From: JANRKB01 sp033763695
GTDB taxonomy: Bacteria > Planctomycetota > Phycisphaerae > Phycisphaerales > UBA1924
Reading direction: 5' to 3'
Length of the DNA stretch: 56,379 nucleotides
Assembly: GCA_033763695.1 (NCBI GenBank)
Contig: JANRKB010000009.1
Location: 1-56,379 of the forward strand
Position 1 is the first letter of the stretch. Every line of letters begins with the position of its first letter. Below are positions 24,322-33,521 of the stretch, piece by piece. The position numbers were made by a program, and so were the translations under genes. A model generated the notes under the pieces. The model was not told the origin of the DNA. It saw only the letters and a program-made list of their open reading frames with translations, and made no database searches.

Positions 24322-24346
24322 ATAATGTCCTTCGGTTCGATGTCAA
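24319..24346 (-). promoter_or_regulatory. marR promoter
   Basis: On the minus strand, a consensus TTGACA (plus 24341-24346), a 16-base spacer and TATTGT (plus 24319-24324). Confidence 0.5.
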
Positions 24347-24549
24347 TGAACTTGCTGGGGATTCTCGAAACAGAGAAGAAAAAAGGATCGACTCGTCCGG
24401 GCAGATTCGGTAGATTGCGGGGATCGGGCCAGTTTGGCCCGTCCGTCACCGATGTGCCTCGGTGCGGCATTGTTTCCGATGGCGCGTCGCCACGCCGCTG
24501 TGGTCGACACGCGAGTGTCTCATCAGTGCGTTATCAAGGAGAGATTCAG

Positions 24550-25218
24550 ATGCGTTCAGTGATGTTCTTCTCGGCGGCGGTTCTTGCGTCGGTGTCCGTG
24601 GCTCAGGGCGCGACGCTCTACAGCCAGGCGAACAACCTCTCGACGAGCGCCGGCCTCTTCTCTGACGCCGTCGCGGGCCAGTTCTTCAGCCAGCGCATGG
24701 CCGACAACTTCACGCTCGCGGGCGGCGGCCAGTTGACCGGCGTGCGCTGGTACGGCGGCAGCCAGTGGTTCCAGTTCCCCGACCTGACCAACATGTCGGG
24801 CTTCACCGTCGAGATCCTCGCCGATGACGCCGGCGCGCCTGATGGCACGCAGGTCATCTACTCCCAGGCCTTCACCAAGGCTGCGACCAACCCGACGCTC
24901 AACGGCAATCTCATGAACTTCGGTCATGGCCAGTACACCTTCGAAGTGTCGCTCGCCAACGCCGTGAACCTCAACGCGGGCACGCAGTACTGGATCTCGA
25001 TCGGTGCGACCCTCGTCAACCCCTTCGCCGACGGCTGGGTGTGGAGCAAGAGCACGCAGGGCGATGGCACCAACGCCAGCAATTTCTTCAACGGCCCCAA
25101 CTACTTCACCTTCAACTCCGGCGACATGGCCTTCGATCTCGTTGGCAACATCCCGACCCCGGGCAGCGTGGGCGTGATGGCTCTCGCCGGGCTCGTCGCG
25201 GCGCGTCGTCGTCGCTAA
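24550..25218 (+). CDS. Secreted protein with PEP-CTERM-like tail
   Basis: A 222-residue secreted protein. The signal peptide covers residues 1-20 (FFSAAVLASVSVAQG). The body is a beta-sandwich-like domain (ADNFTLAGGGQLTGVRWYGG, GFTVEILADDAGAPDGTQVIY, NLNAGTQYWISIGA), similar in style to other planctomycete and myxobacterial surface proteins but with no named domain I can assign. The tail is IPTPGSVGV...VAARRRR. The AAGGAGAG ribosome site fixes the ATG at 24550. Monocistronic, with its own terminator. Confidence 0.85.
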   Translation: MRSVMFFSAAVLASVSVAQGATLYSQANNLSTSAGLFSDAVAGQFFSQRMADNFTLAGGGQLTGVRWYGGSQWFQFPDLTNMSGFTVEILADDAGAPDGTQVIYSQAFTKAATNPTLNGNLMNFGHGQYTFEVSLANAVNLNAGTQYWISIGATLVNPFADGWVWSKSTQGDGTNASNFFNGPNYFTFNSGDMAFDLVGNIPTPGSVGVMALAGLVAARRRR

Positions 25219-25247
25219 GCGATGTCATTGAGTTGGTCTCGTGACCA

Positions 25248-25290
25248 CGCCGCGTCGCTTCCCGTGGGGGGACGACGCGGCGTTCTTCTT
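25248..25290 (+). terminator. Intrinsic terminator
   Basis: Ten-bp stem CGCCGCGTCG / CGACGCGGCG with a 15-base loop, followed by TTCTTCTT. It lies between the PEP-CTERM-like gene and the convergent luxR gene. Confidence 0.8.
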
Positions 25291-25329
25291 GGGGTGGCGT
25301 GGATGTCGGTTCTCGGCCGAGCGTCCGCG

Positions 25330-25959
25330 TCAGTGCGCCGCGGCCGTCGCGTGACTGCGCGTCGGCACGAGGCCGTGCTTGACCGCAAGGCGGGCGAGTT
25401 CGGGGCGCGACATGTTGAGCTTCTCGCACAGTGCCGCACAGTGCCAGTGCACGGTGCGGATGCTCCGGCCCATGGCCTTGGCCATTTGCGGATTCGAAAG
25501 GCCCGAGCCCAAAAGTGCCAGCACCTCAAGTTCGCGATTGGTGAGTGACTCAAGGACACCCAGATCGTCCTGCATGGCGCGGGCGACGCCTTCCGCGGCA
25601 CCCGGCTCAGAGGACCACAGGATCGCGGGCTGTCCACGATCGATCGTGACCGGGGCGAAGGTCGAAGTACGGAACGAGCCGCGGACGATCTCGACCACCG
25701 AGCGAGCGTCGCGCCGCTCGAGCACGTCGCGCATCAGGCGGGTGCGTTCGAGGCAATAGGCGTTTGAAAATGCCTCGTTCAGCCGCGACGGGCGGCCGCG
25801 CGCGTTGGACAGGAGCTGCGCGGCGGTGGGGTTCTGGGCGACGAACTGGCCGTCGGGCGTGAGCACGGTGACGGCGACGGACCGAGAGTTCCAGAGTACG
25901 TCTCGAAGAATCGCGTCTGAGGAAGAATCGATGCGGCTGCGTGGTTCTGCGGTCGTCAT
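25330..25959 (-). CDS. PAS-LuxR transcriptional regulator
   Basis: A 209-residue regulator. The N-terminal PAS-like sensor (residues about 12-130) contains LRDVLWNSRSVAVTVLTPDGQ and NPTAAQLL. The C-terminal LuxR helix-turn-helix (about 148-205) reads LTNRELEVLALLGSGLSNPQMAKAMGRSIRTVHWHCAALCEKL. It has no receiver domain, so it is not a classical response regulator; the PAS domain would sense the signal directly. The ATG at 25959 was chosen at the start of MTTAEPR; the frame is open to 26088. Divergent from gdhA, which it may control (inference from position only). Confidence 0.85.
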   Translation of the reverse strand: MTTAEPRSRIDSSSDAILRDVLWNSRSVAVTVLTPDGQFVAQNPTAAQLLSNARGRPSRLNEAFSNAYCLERTRLMRDVLERRDARSVVEIVRGSFRTSTFAPVTIDRGQPAILWSSEPGAAEGVARAMQDDLGVLESLTNRELEVLALLGSGLSNPQMAKAMGRSIRTVHWHCAALCEKLNMSRPELARLAVKHGLVPTRSHATAAAH

Positions 25960-26310
25960 CTCGGCATCACTCGGCGAGGAACCCCCGGTGGAACGGGTCG
26001 GGCAGAAAGTGCCGAACCACGCGCTCGGACCGCGTTCGCAGCACGGACCGATGCCAGTGATTCCCCTCGGCTGGGCCAATATTCCCAAGAATCAGAAAAA
26101 TTTCCGCTGGCGTCAGTCTGCCGATCGCAGGTTTGGTCGGGCGTGTGGCGTTGGGTGGACACCCGCCCCGGAAACTGGCCAATGCTTCGCTTGGCTTGCT
26201 ACAGTGCAGACCCCGGGGAAAGGGAAATGTGCATCGGGCCGTGTCGCCCGTTGCGCGACATCTGTCATGCGAACCCGCGTGCCGGGATTCGCAAGCTGGG
26301 AACCAACGTC
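25960..26310 (+). other. Divergent intergenic region, luxR / gdhA
   Basis: About 350 bases. There is an AT-rich stretch near 26075-26105 and a promoter candidate at 26176-26205, then a leader of about 100 bases to the gdhA ATG. No operator palindrome stood out. Confidence 0.35.
26176..26205 (+). promoter_or_regulatory. Candidate gdhA promoter
   Basis: TGGCCA, an 18-base spacer and TGC-TACAGT (extended -10). The same TGCTACAGT occurs upstream of dxs at 52656-52664. Confidence 0.35.
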
Positions 26311-27648
26311 ATGACCACGATTGCCGCCCCGTCCAAGCCGTTAAAGACTGGCGATTTCAACTCTCCGATCTACGAGGAACTTGGGTTCGCGCAGGATCCC
26401 AACAACCTCTATCGGCAGACGGTGGGGTGCATGCTTCAGGCGGCCGAGGTCATGGGCCTGCCGCACTACCTCCAGATCATTCTCGCCCAGCCCAAGAACG
26501 AGATCATGGTCCACTTCCCCGTGAAGATGGACGACGGCAAGTTCCGCCTCTTCAAGGGCTATCGCGTTCAGCACAACAACGCACTCGGCCCCTTCAAGGG
26601 CGGCTTGCGCTTCCACCCCGATGTCCACCTCGACGACGTCAAGTCGCTCGCGTTCCTCATGACCATGAAGTGCTCGCTCGCACACCTGCCCTACGGCGGT
26701 GGCAAGGGCGGCATCAAGGTCGACCCGCGCAAGCACACCAAGTCTGAGATGGAGCGCATCGTCCGCCGCTTCACGGTCGCGATCGCCCACAACATCGGCC
26801 CCGATTACGACATCCCCGCGCCCGACGTGGGCTCCAACGCCCAGCACATGGCGTGGATCGCCGACACCTACTCGTTCCTCTCTGAGGTCGGCGGCAAGGA
26901 TCCCAACGCGGTGATCACGGGTAAGCCGATCGAGTACGGCGGTTCGCTGGGGCGTGAGAAGGCCACTGGTCAGGGCGTCGTTGACACCCTGTGCGAGATG
27001 CTTCCTGAGATCGGCGTGCAGCCCAAGGGCGCGACGTTCAGCGTGCTGGGCTTCGGCAACGTCGGTTCATGGTCGGGCAAGATCTTCCAGAGCAAGGGCG
27101 CGAAGATGATCGCAGCCGGCGATCACACTGGCTTCATCCGCAACGACGCGGGGATCGACGCCAACGACCTGGGCAACTATGTGTCGCAGCAGGGTGGCGT
27201 CGCGGGCTATTCGAAGGCGACCGCGATCAGCAAGGAAGAGTTCTACAAGACCAAGGTCGATGTCATGATCCCTGCCGCTCTTGAGCAGATGATCCAGGAG
27301 ACCGAGGCGAGCTGGATGAACTGTAAGGTCGTTGCCGAGGGCGCCAACGCCCCGACCACGCCCGCGGGCGAGCGGGCCCTGCAGAAGAAGGGCATCGAGA
27401 TCCTGCCCGCGATCCTGTGCAACTCGGGCGGCGTGACCGTCTCGTACTTCGAGTGGGTGCAGAACAAGACCTTCAGCACCTGGGAGATGGAAGAGGTCGA
27501 TCAGAAGCTCAACCAGTACATGGTCTCGGCGGCTCATCGCACCAAGGCGGCCCGCCAACGCTACAACTGCGATCTGCGCACCGCGGCGTACATTGCCGCG
27601 CTCGAGAACCTCGCGAAGGCGTACGCCTCGCGCGGCATCTTCCCGTAA
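26311..27648 (+). CDS. gdhA: Glutamate dehydrogenase (hexameric, NAD(P)-dependent)
   Basis: A 445-residue enzyme interconverting glutamate and 2-oxoglutarate plus ammonium. The substrate domain carries the Lys-rich signature: Lys96 in GPFKGGLRF, Lys120 in MTMKCSLAHLPYGGGKGG and catalytic Lys132 in the same block, with the Asp of DVGSNAQHM. The Rossmann domain follows with VLGFGNVGSWSGK (GxGNVG). The C-terminal VAEGANAPTTPAGERALQKKGI and NSGGVTVSYFEWVQN are family blocks. Length is typical of the 45-49 kDa class. Coenzyme preference cannot be read safely. The ATG at 26311 begins MTTIAAPSKP; upstream codons lack similarity. Confidence 0.95.
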   Translation: MTTIAAPSKPLKTGDFNSPIYEELGFAQDPNNLYRQTVGCMLQAAEVMGLPHYLQIILAQPKNEIMVHFPVKMDDGKFRLFKGYRVQHNNALGPFKGGLRFHPDVHLDDVKSLAFLMTMKCSLAHLPYGGGKGGIKVDPRKHTKSEMERIVRRFTVAIAHNIGPDYDIPAPDVGSNAQHMAWIADTYSFLSEVGGKDPNAVITGKPIEYGGSLGREKATGQGVVDTLCEMLPEIGVQPKGATFSVLGFGNVGSWSGKIFQSKGAKMIAAGDHTGFIRNDAGIDANDLGNYVSQQGGVAGYSKATAISKEEFYKTKVDVMIPAALEQMIQETEASWMNCKVVAEGANAPTTPAGERALQKKGIEILPAILCNSGGVTVSYFEWVQNKTFSTWEMEEVDQKLNQYMVSAAHRTKAARQRYNCDLRTAAYIAALENLAKAYASRGIFP

Positions 27649-27677
27649 CAACGGGCGCACAGTCTGGAGTCATGAAC

Positions 27678-27709
27678 ACGGCCGCTTCGCACCCGCGAGG
27701 CGGCCGTTT
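27678..27709 (+). terminator. Intrinsic terminator of gdhA
   Basis: A 13-position stem ACGGCCGCTTCGC / GCGAGGCGGCCGT (one G-U pair), loop ACCC, ending in TTT; 29 bases after the stop. Confidence 0.85.
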
Positions 27710-27883
27710 GCATTGAGGACCTCGCCAGAACAAGGGGTGTGGGCGGCTCCCTCGTGTTGGGGGTTAGCCGGCCAAAACCGCCTCAGCCTGCCGTTCGGGT
27801 TCTGGACTCTCGCTGCCGATCCAACCCGATGAGCGCGGGAGTTGGGTCCGCGGTTGAGACTGGGACGTATTGGACCGATCTGC

Positions 27884-27892
27884 TGATATACT
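27884..27892 (+). promoter_or_regulatory. Extended -10 promoter candidate for the ECF sigma gene
   Basis: TGA-TATACT, 46 bases upstream of the sigma-factor ATG, in a local AT-rich patch. No good -35 at standard spacing, consistent with an extended -10 or with an activator or ECF-type promoter. Confidence 0.35.
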
Positions 27893-27938
27893 CGCGATAC
27901 CGGTGCACTGCGCACTGGCGCAGTTCCGGCGGAGGGCT

Positions 27939-28532
27939 ATGGATCGAGCGGCGTTTGAGACCGAGGCACTTTCTCACCTGGACGCGGTGTATCGCCACGC
28001 GCTGCACCTGACCCATCGGCCCGCCGAGGCCGAGGAGATCGTCCAGGAGGTGTACTCGCGCGCCCTTCGTCCGTCGTCCGTCGCGGCATTCCAACCCACC
28101 GGCGGCGGCATGCGCTCGTGGCTGCTGGCGATCTGTCACAACGTCTTCTTCTCCGCTCGGCGTGCGGCCTCTCGCAACGGCGTGCCCAGCACGGCCGGAA
28201 TCGAGCGAACCAGCGCGGAGCCGATGCCCGATGAAGGCCCTCCCGCGTGGGATCGCGCGACGATGCGCTGGGAACAGGTCGATACGACGCTCAAGCGGGC
28301 GATCGAGCAACTCAGCCCGGAGTATCGTGAGGTGCTCCTGATGTGGGGGGTGGAGGGGCTGAAGTATCGCGAGATCGCGGCGATCCTCGCGGTGCCGATC
28401 GGAACCGTCATGAGCCGCTTGCATCGGGCGCGTCAGATCGTCGCGGTGGAACTGGCAAAGGACGGGTTCGCGCGTCATTCTCGGACCCGCGGGTCGCTTG
28501 ACGAGACGCAAGCGAAACCGCTGCCGGGATAA
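27939..28532 (+). CDS. ECF-type RNA polymerase sigma factor
   Basis: A 197-residue sigma factor. Region 2 is LSHLDAVYRHALHLTHRPAEAEEIVQEVYSRAL (about 10-42); region 4 is LSPEYREVLLMWGVEGLKYREIAAILAVPIGTVMSRLHRARQ (about 122-165), with an HTH for the -35 element. GGCGGAGGG sits 6 bases before the ATG at 27939. It is followed by a membrane protein with a cytoplasmic N-terminus that is probably its anti-sigma factor, then a secreted TPR protein and a PP2C phosphatase. It likely directs a surface-stress or growth regulon. Confidence 0.93.
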   Translation: MDRAAFETEALSHLDAVYRHALHLTHRPAEAEEIVQEVYSRALRPSSVAAFQPTGGGMRSWLLAICHNVFFSARRAASRNGVPSTAGIERTSAEPMPDEGPPAWDRATMRWEQVDTTLKRAIEQLSPEYREVLLMWGVEGLKYREIAAILAVPIGTVMSRLHRARQIVAVELAKDGFARHSRTRGSLDETQAKPLPG

Positions 28533-28606
28533 CGTGTCGAACAATTCGGCCGAACGTGGAAATATTGGGCGGGGTTTGCGAGTTTTGCCTTTGAGGATGG
28601 ATCGCA

Positions 28607-29662
28607 TTGGCACACGAGCAGGACAAGTTGAATCAGGGCTCCGACGCGGATCGCGCTGCGCCCGGCGGCTCCGACGCTGAGTTCTTCTTGGACTCGCGGA
28701 TGGACCCCGGCCTGGCGGCGCTGCTGCGCAAGGCAGCGGACGGCGAACTGGCGTACGAGGAGATGGTCGCCCTGCGGATGTACATGGATTCGAACGCCAT
28801 GGCGGAAGATCGAGTCGAGTTTGAGCGTCAACTTCGGGCCGCGTGCCGTCGCACGATGTCGGAAGTTCGTGCGCCCGACGAGCTCCGCAGCCGCGTGCGT
28901 GCGATGGTGGATTCATCGCGTGCGTCGAGCGTGGAGGATGATCATGCCCCATCGGGCATGCCCGTGGTCGTTCGCCGCGTTGAGATGAAGTCGGTTGAGC
29001 AGGGCCCGTATCGCTACGTCGGATGGATTTGGAAGGTACGCAGCGGCGTCGCCGCGGCGATCCTGCTTTTGGTCGGATTCGCGGGTGGGCGTTGGCTGAA
29101 CGATTACGCGTTCGTGGGCAGCAAGGGCGATGTCGATTCTGACCGCTTTGTGCGGGCCGACGTCGCGGGCTATCTGTCCAATCAGTTGGCCACGTTCAAC
29201 TCGTCGGGCGACGGCGACAACATCGCGGCCAAGGTGCAGTTCATGTCCCTGCAGCGTGCAGCGCTGCTCGCGCAGGACTGGCTCCAGCAGCGGCCGCAGA
29301 TCCCGCACGAGGAGGAGTCTGGTGTGATGTTCGCGGGCGGCACGCAGGCGACCATGCCGGGTGCGGGCCGCGCGTTCCACTTCCGCTATCGCGTGCAGAA
29401 GCCCGATCAGCCCGACAAGTTCCAGTTGGTGTCCGTGTTTGTCCAGCAGGATCGACTTGAGATGCCGCTGGAGCGAGACACGACCTACGGCGTGATGGGA
29501 CCGATCGACACGACGATCTGGGTCAATCGCCATGACGGCCTGGTGTATTACCTACTCGCGGAGTCACGTTGGGCGGTTCGCCGCACCGTGCTCGCGCTCG
29601 GACTGCCCGAGGCCTCGGACGTCATCAAGTCGATGCCTGAGGTCGACGTTAAGGCGAACTGA
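28607..29662 (+). CDS. Putative membrane anti-sigma factor
   Basis: A 351-residue protein from a TTG at 28607 that has GAGGATGG upstream; no in-frame ATG lies near the beginning of the domain (next ATG 28700). The cytoplasmic N-terminus (about 30-100: DGELAYEEMVALRMYMDSN ... RQLRAACRRTMSEVRAPDELRSRVRAMV) resembles planctomycete anti-sigma domains, but the usual HxxxCxxC zinc motif is absent (one Cys only). A membrane span at about 146-163 precedes a C-terminal extracytoplasmic domain of about 185 residues (FQLVSVFVQQDRLEMPLERDTTYGVMGP). Position directly after the ECF gene supports the role. Confidence 0.75.
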   Translation: MAHEQDKLNQGSDADRAAPGGSDAEFFLDSRMDPGLAALLRKAADGELAYEEMVALRMYMDSNAMAEDRVEFERQLRAACRRTMSEVRAPDELRSRVRAMVDSSRASSVEDDHAPSGMPVVVRRVEMKSVEQGPYRYVGWIWKVRSGVAAAILLLVGFAGGRWLNDYAFVGSKGDVDSDRFVRADVAGYLSNQLATFNSSGDGDNIAAKVQFMSLQRAALLAQDWLQQRPQIPHEEESGVMFAGGTQATMPGAGRAFHFRYRVQKPDQPDKFQLVSVFVQQDRLEMPLERDTTYGVMGPIDTTIWVNRHDGLVYYLLAESRWAVRRTVLALGLPEASDVIKSMPEVDVKAN

Positions 29663-29858
29663 CGCGGTATTGGCTGGCGCGTGCGTGAAGACCTGGGCCC
29701 ACCCGGGGTTTGCGACGGCTGGCGCAAGTATGCTTTCGGATTCTGGTGACGAACCGGCGCGACGCGGCGGGCGTTGTGAGTTGTGGGGCGGCGTCGGCGT
29801 TTGGACCGATGCAGACACGCGCCGACGGTTCGGCGTGATCGATGGATGGAGGCGTGCG

Positions 29859-31550
29859 ATGGCATCGTGCAAGCAAGCGGAACTCAAGCAGACTCAGGCC
29901 CGTTCGAACAACGGCTGGCTTGTCATATGCGCTGCCACGCTTGCCCTTGTTGCTGGTGCCGGGCAGGCGCTGGCCCAGTATGCCAACGGCGACGGGCGTG
30001 GCATGCAGAAGAACACCGATCGCTACAAGAACAAAGAGCCGCTCAAGACGCGCGACCTGCGGGCGGAGGTGCAGTTCCGCAATGCCGTCGTCACGGGCAA
30101 CGCGCCCGGCGGCGCATCGTTCCGCGGCACAGCACCGTACGCGGGGGACAAGGACTTCCGCGGCTCGCTGGGCTCCGATGATCTGTATCGCTTCCGCCGC
30201 GACTCAACTTCGACGGGTTACAACGGAACCGGTTTGCGTGGCACGCAGTCACTGCAGTACCAGTTCGGGTTGCAGACCGGCGCGACGGTGAGTCGCAGCG
30301 ACGGCGGGTTCCTCGCCAAGAGTGCTGCGCCGCAGTTGACGGCGGATCAGGCGCGGCGAGCGGGCATCCCGCAGCGCAACGCCCTCGATGCCGTGAGCGA
30401 GGCCGATATCGCGACGACCAAGAGCGCGAGCAATGAACGACTCGGCGCAATCCGTTCGACCTCGGCGTTCGCCGCGGCACGCAGCCTGCAGCCGGTCTAC
30501 GTCGGCGACAAGGTGGGACGCGACAACACGCCGGTCGCGCGATTGGCTGCCTCGCCGCTGCTGGGGATGAAGAGCATCAAGGTGCCGCAGTCCGCGGCAC
30601 CGGACTCTGCCGCGGGCGGGTCGCTGGGTGCGGCATCGGCCTCGGCGGGCAGCCCCAGCACGCCGTCGACGCCGGCGGGCGAAGCGGTGAGCAAGGTCCC
30701 CACGCGCACGATGCTTGAGACAGCACGACAGGACTTGGCGAAGGGGCTTGGCACGGCGGCGGGCAGCACGGGCGAGAAGGACCTGCTCGAAGAGCGGCTC
30801 GATGCCATCCGCCGCAATCTGCGCGGACTGCCGCCCAAGCCCGGTGCGCCGGATGTGTCGCAGCCGTCGCTGCCTGATGTCGCGTGGCTGCGTCCCACTG
30901 CACCGCTCATCAAAAGCTATGTGGTCGTTGATCGCGCGCCGACGGATCTGTACTCGATCCACATGAAGTCGGGTCAGGAACTCAGCGCCGACGGCCGATT
31001 CTTTGACGCCGAGGAACGCTACGCCAAGGCTCTGTCGGCACGCCCCGGCGATGCGACGGCACAGGTCGCCCGCGTGCACGCCCAGACGATGGCGGGCATG
31101 TTCGTGAGTGCCGCAGTGAATCTGCGCACACTGATTCAACTCAACCCTGAAGTCGTGTCCCTGCGCTTCGACGACTCGCTGATCCCGCGCGGCGGGCGCA
31201 CTTCGGCGATCAAGTTGCAGTGCCGCGAGGTGATTCGGCGCGTCACGGACGGCGCTCGCGCCGATCGCTACACGCGCGACACCGGTCTGGTGCTCGCCTA
31301 TCTGGGCTTCCTGACGGATGATCGTGAGGCCCGAATCGACGGCCTGTGGGCGTTGGCGTCCGACGCGACGACTCCGGACGGCCAGGCGGACAAGCGGCTG
31401 GCGTTCTTCCTGGAGCAGGTGTGGCAGTCGGAGGCGAACAAGCCCACGGGCTTCACGCCGCTGGTTGATCCGGCAGCCAAGCCCGATGCCGCGCCCGTCG
31501 CTCCGGCGGAGCCGGCGACTCCTCCGCCGGACCCGGCATCGGCCAAGTGA
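29859..31550 (+). CDS. Secreted TPR-containing protein
   Basis: A 563-residue secreted protein. The signal peptide is long (residues 1-39, LVICAATLALVAGAGQALA). The first half is low-complexity, Gly/Ser/Arg-rich and probably disordered. From about 360 on there is a helical TPR-like region (SGQELSADGRFFDAEERYAKALSARPGDATAQVARVHAQTMAG ... LRTLIQLNPE). The C-terminus is Pro/Ala-rich. GGAGG is 6 bases before the ATG at 29859; codons upstream to 29532 overlap the preceding gene and are not used. It probably acts in the periplasm or at the cell surface. No export anchor. Confidence 0.85.
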   Translation: MASCKQAELKQTQARSNNGWLVICAATLALVAGAGQALAQYANGDGRGMQKNTDRYKNKEPLKTRDLRAEVQFRNAVVTGNAPGGASFRGTAPYAGDKDFRGSLGSDDLYRFRRDSTSTGYNGTGLRGTQSLQYQFGLQTGATVSRSDGGFLAKSAAPQLTADQARRAGIPQRNALDAVSEADIATTKSASNERLGAIRSTSAFAAARSLQPVYVGDKVGRDNTPVARLAASPLLGMKSIKVPQSAAPDSAAGGSLGAASASAGSPSTPSTPAGEAVSKVPTRTMLETARQDLAKGLGTAAGSTGEKDLLEERLDAIRRNLRGLPPKPGAPDVSQPSLPDVAWLRPTAPLIKSYVVVDRAPTDLYSIHMKSGQELSADGRFFDAEERYAKALSARPGDATAQVARVHAQTMAGMFVSAAVNLRTLIQLNPEVVSLRFDDSLIPRGGRTSAIKLQCREVIRRVTDGARADRYTRDTGLVLAYLGFLTDDREARIDGLWALASDATTPDGQADKRLAFFLEQVWQSEANKPTGFTPLVDPAAKPDAAPVAPAEPATPPPDPASAK

Positions 31551-31685
31551 CCCGATCGAAAGTCGCTCTTTACTCAAACTTGATACGAACAAATGCCGGT
31601 TTCTTTGGATGTTGTGGGTGCCCGATGCGCTATGATCCGACGCCGGTTGGTGGCGTGGAAGCCTGCCATCGCCGCTGAGGGCTCC

Positions 31686-33521
31686 ATGACCACGACGACT
31701 TCGGCCAACTCAAGCCCGGGCGACCTTTCGCCCGCGGGTGCATCCGGCACGGGCAAGCCAACGCCCGCCGCGGGCGGCAGTGCGCTCGTGAGCCACGGCG
31801 CGGGTGTTGCGGGCGGGTTGGCGGCGGCGGCGGGCTCAACGACGCCGGGAGTCGTCGCGGGGCGCACTGAACTCTCAATCACCGACTTTCTCACCGACGG
31901 CTCGCTCGCGCGGCTGTGTTCGGAGTTGCAGACGCTCACCGGGCTTCCGGTGGAGTTGCGCGACGCCAAGGGCCGGCGCGTGGTGAAGACCGACACGCCG
32001 CCCGGTTGGCGCGTGGATGACGCGCCTGACATGCTCGACGCGCTCGTTCTGCCGTTGATGGTGGCGGGGCGGCGGATCGGCTCGCTGTGTCTGGGCGCGG
32101 GCGATGCCAAACTTGCTCCCGACGCTCGCGCGGTGATGGAGCGAACGCTGCGGTTGCTGGGCTCGGCGGCTGTGGAACTCTGCGAGCGCGAGTTTGATTC
32201 GCGCGATCGCATCAAGGAACTCAGTGCGCTCTTCAAGCTCTCGTCGCTGCTGACGCGCGCGCCGGGCATGGAGCGCGTGCTCGCGGCCGTGCTCGATACC
32301 GCGATCGACACGCTCGAACTCGACTGCGGTTCGATCGTGCTGATGCCCGACGACGACGATGACCCCGAGCGCATCGCGGGCAACGACGAAGCCGAACTGG
32401 TCCTGATGGCGGCCCGCGGCTTGTCGAGCGAGTGGCTCGCCGATCCACGCCCGCTCAGCAAGGATCGCGTCTTTGATCGCCTCGCGCTGCAGGGCGAGGT
32501 GGTCGTCAGCACCGATCTGGCGCATGACGATCGCGTCAATGAACCGGGGCGGCTCAATGTGGAGCGGCTGGGTGCGGCGATTCATGCGGGCATGGTCTTC
32601 AAGGGCCGCCCGGTCGGCGTGATTCGCCTGTATGCACGCTCGCCGCGCGAGTTTGAGTTGGCCGAGCAGCAGGTGCTGCGTTCGATCGCGCAGCAGGCGG
32701 CGGTGGCGGTGCAGCAGGCACGACTGCTGAAGATCGAGCAGGAAGAGCAGCGGATTCAGCGCCAGATCCAACTGGCGGCGGACGTGCAGCGGCGCATGCT
32801 GCCGCGCGGCGTGCCCAACATCAAGGGGCTTGACGTCGCGGCGCGCTACATCCCCAGCTTCGAGCTGGGCGGCGACTTCTATGACTTCATCGACCTCAAC
32901 GGGCACTTCGGGCTCGTGGTGGGGGACGTTGTCGGCAAGGGCGTGGCCGCGGCTCTCTTGATGAGCGCGGTGCGTGCCAGCCTGCGTGCCCACGCCGAGG
33001 GCGTGTATGACCTGGACAACGTGGTGGCGAAGGTGAACACCGCGCTGTGTCGCGACACGCTCGACAACGAGTTTGCGACGCTGTGGTATGGCGTGATCGA
33101 TCCGAACACGCTGCGTCTGACGTATTGCAGCGCGGGGCACGAGCCGCCGCTGGTGGTGCGCGTGCCGACGCATCGAGCCCCGACCAACGCGGACATCGAC
33201 GAGTTGTCGGTGGGCGGGATGGTGGTGGGGATCGATCGTTCGCAGCGCTATCAGCGTGCTGTGTACGACCTGCAGCGCGGCGATGTGCTCATCGCCTACA
33301 CCGACGGCATGACCGACCAGACCAACTTCCGCAAGGAGAAGTTCGGCAAGAAGCGTCTGCGGCAGGCGATTCTCGACACGCTGGCGGCCGAGCCCGAAGC
33401 GTCGGCGGCGGCGATTGCCGAGCGTCTGCTGTGGCATCTGCGCCAGTTCGCGGGTCTTGCGCCGCGGGCCGACGACGAGACGTTGGTGGTGGTGCGCGTG
33501 CCGCGGACGCGCGGCGGCTGA
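31686..33521 (+). CDS. PocR-GAF-PP2C (SpoIIE/RsbU-type) serine phosphatase
   Basis: A 611-residue signalling phosphatase. After a disordered 60-residue N-terminus comes a PocR-type sensor domain (ITDFLTDGSLARLCSELQTLTGLPVELRDAKG, residues 60-180), then a GAF domain (ELSALFKLSSLLTRAPGMERVLAAVLDTAIDTLEL to about 350), a coiled linker (EEQRIQRQIQLAADVQRRMLP) and a PP2C catalytic domain. Metal-binding acidic residues are Asp397 in GGDFYDF, Asp414 in GDVVGKG, the Asp in YTDGMTD and those in DDETLVVV. It would dephosphorylate an anti-anti-sigma (STAS) protein; none is nearby. GAGGG precedes the ATG at 31686. Confidence 0.93.
   Translation: MTTTTSANSSPGDLSPAGASGTGKPTPAAGGSALVSHGAGVAGGLAAAAGSTTPGVVAGRTELSITDFLTDGSLARLCSELQTLTGLPVELRDAKGRRVVKTDTPPGWRVDDAPDMLDALVLPLMVAGRRIGSLCLGAGDAKLAPDARAVMERTLRLLGSAAVELCEREFDSRDRIKELSALFKLSSLLTRAPGMERVLAAVLDTAIDTLELDCGSIVLMPDDDDDPERIAGNDEAELVLMAARGLSSEWLADPRPLSKDRVFDRLALQGEVVVSTDLAHDDRVNEPGRLNVERLGAAIHAGMVFKGRPVGVIRLYARSPREFELAEQQVLRSIAQQAAVAVQQARLLKIEQEEQRIQRQIQLAADVQRRMLPRGVPNIKGLDVAARYIPSFELGGDFYDFIDLNGHFGLVVGDVVGKGVAAALLMSAVRASLRAHAEGVYDLDNVVAKVNTALCRDTLDNEFATLWYGVIDPNTLRLTYCSAGHEPPLVVRVPTHRAPTNADIDELSVGGMVVGIDRSQRYQRAVYDLQRGDVLIAYTDGMTDQTNFRKEKFGKKRLRQAILDTLAAEPEASAAAIAERLLWHLRQFAGLAPRADDETLVVVRVPRTRGG

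Larger units (their letters stand above)
24192..24549 (+). other. Divergent intergenic region, marR / PEP-CTERM-like gene
   Basis: About 360 bases holding the marR promoter and operator candidate at its centre. Towards the right end, AAGGAGAG is the ribosome site of the 24550 gene. I could not pick a rightward promoter with confidence. Confidence 0.4.
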
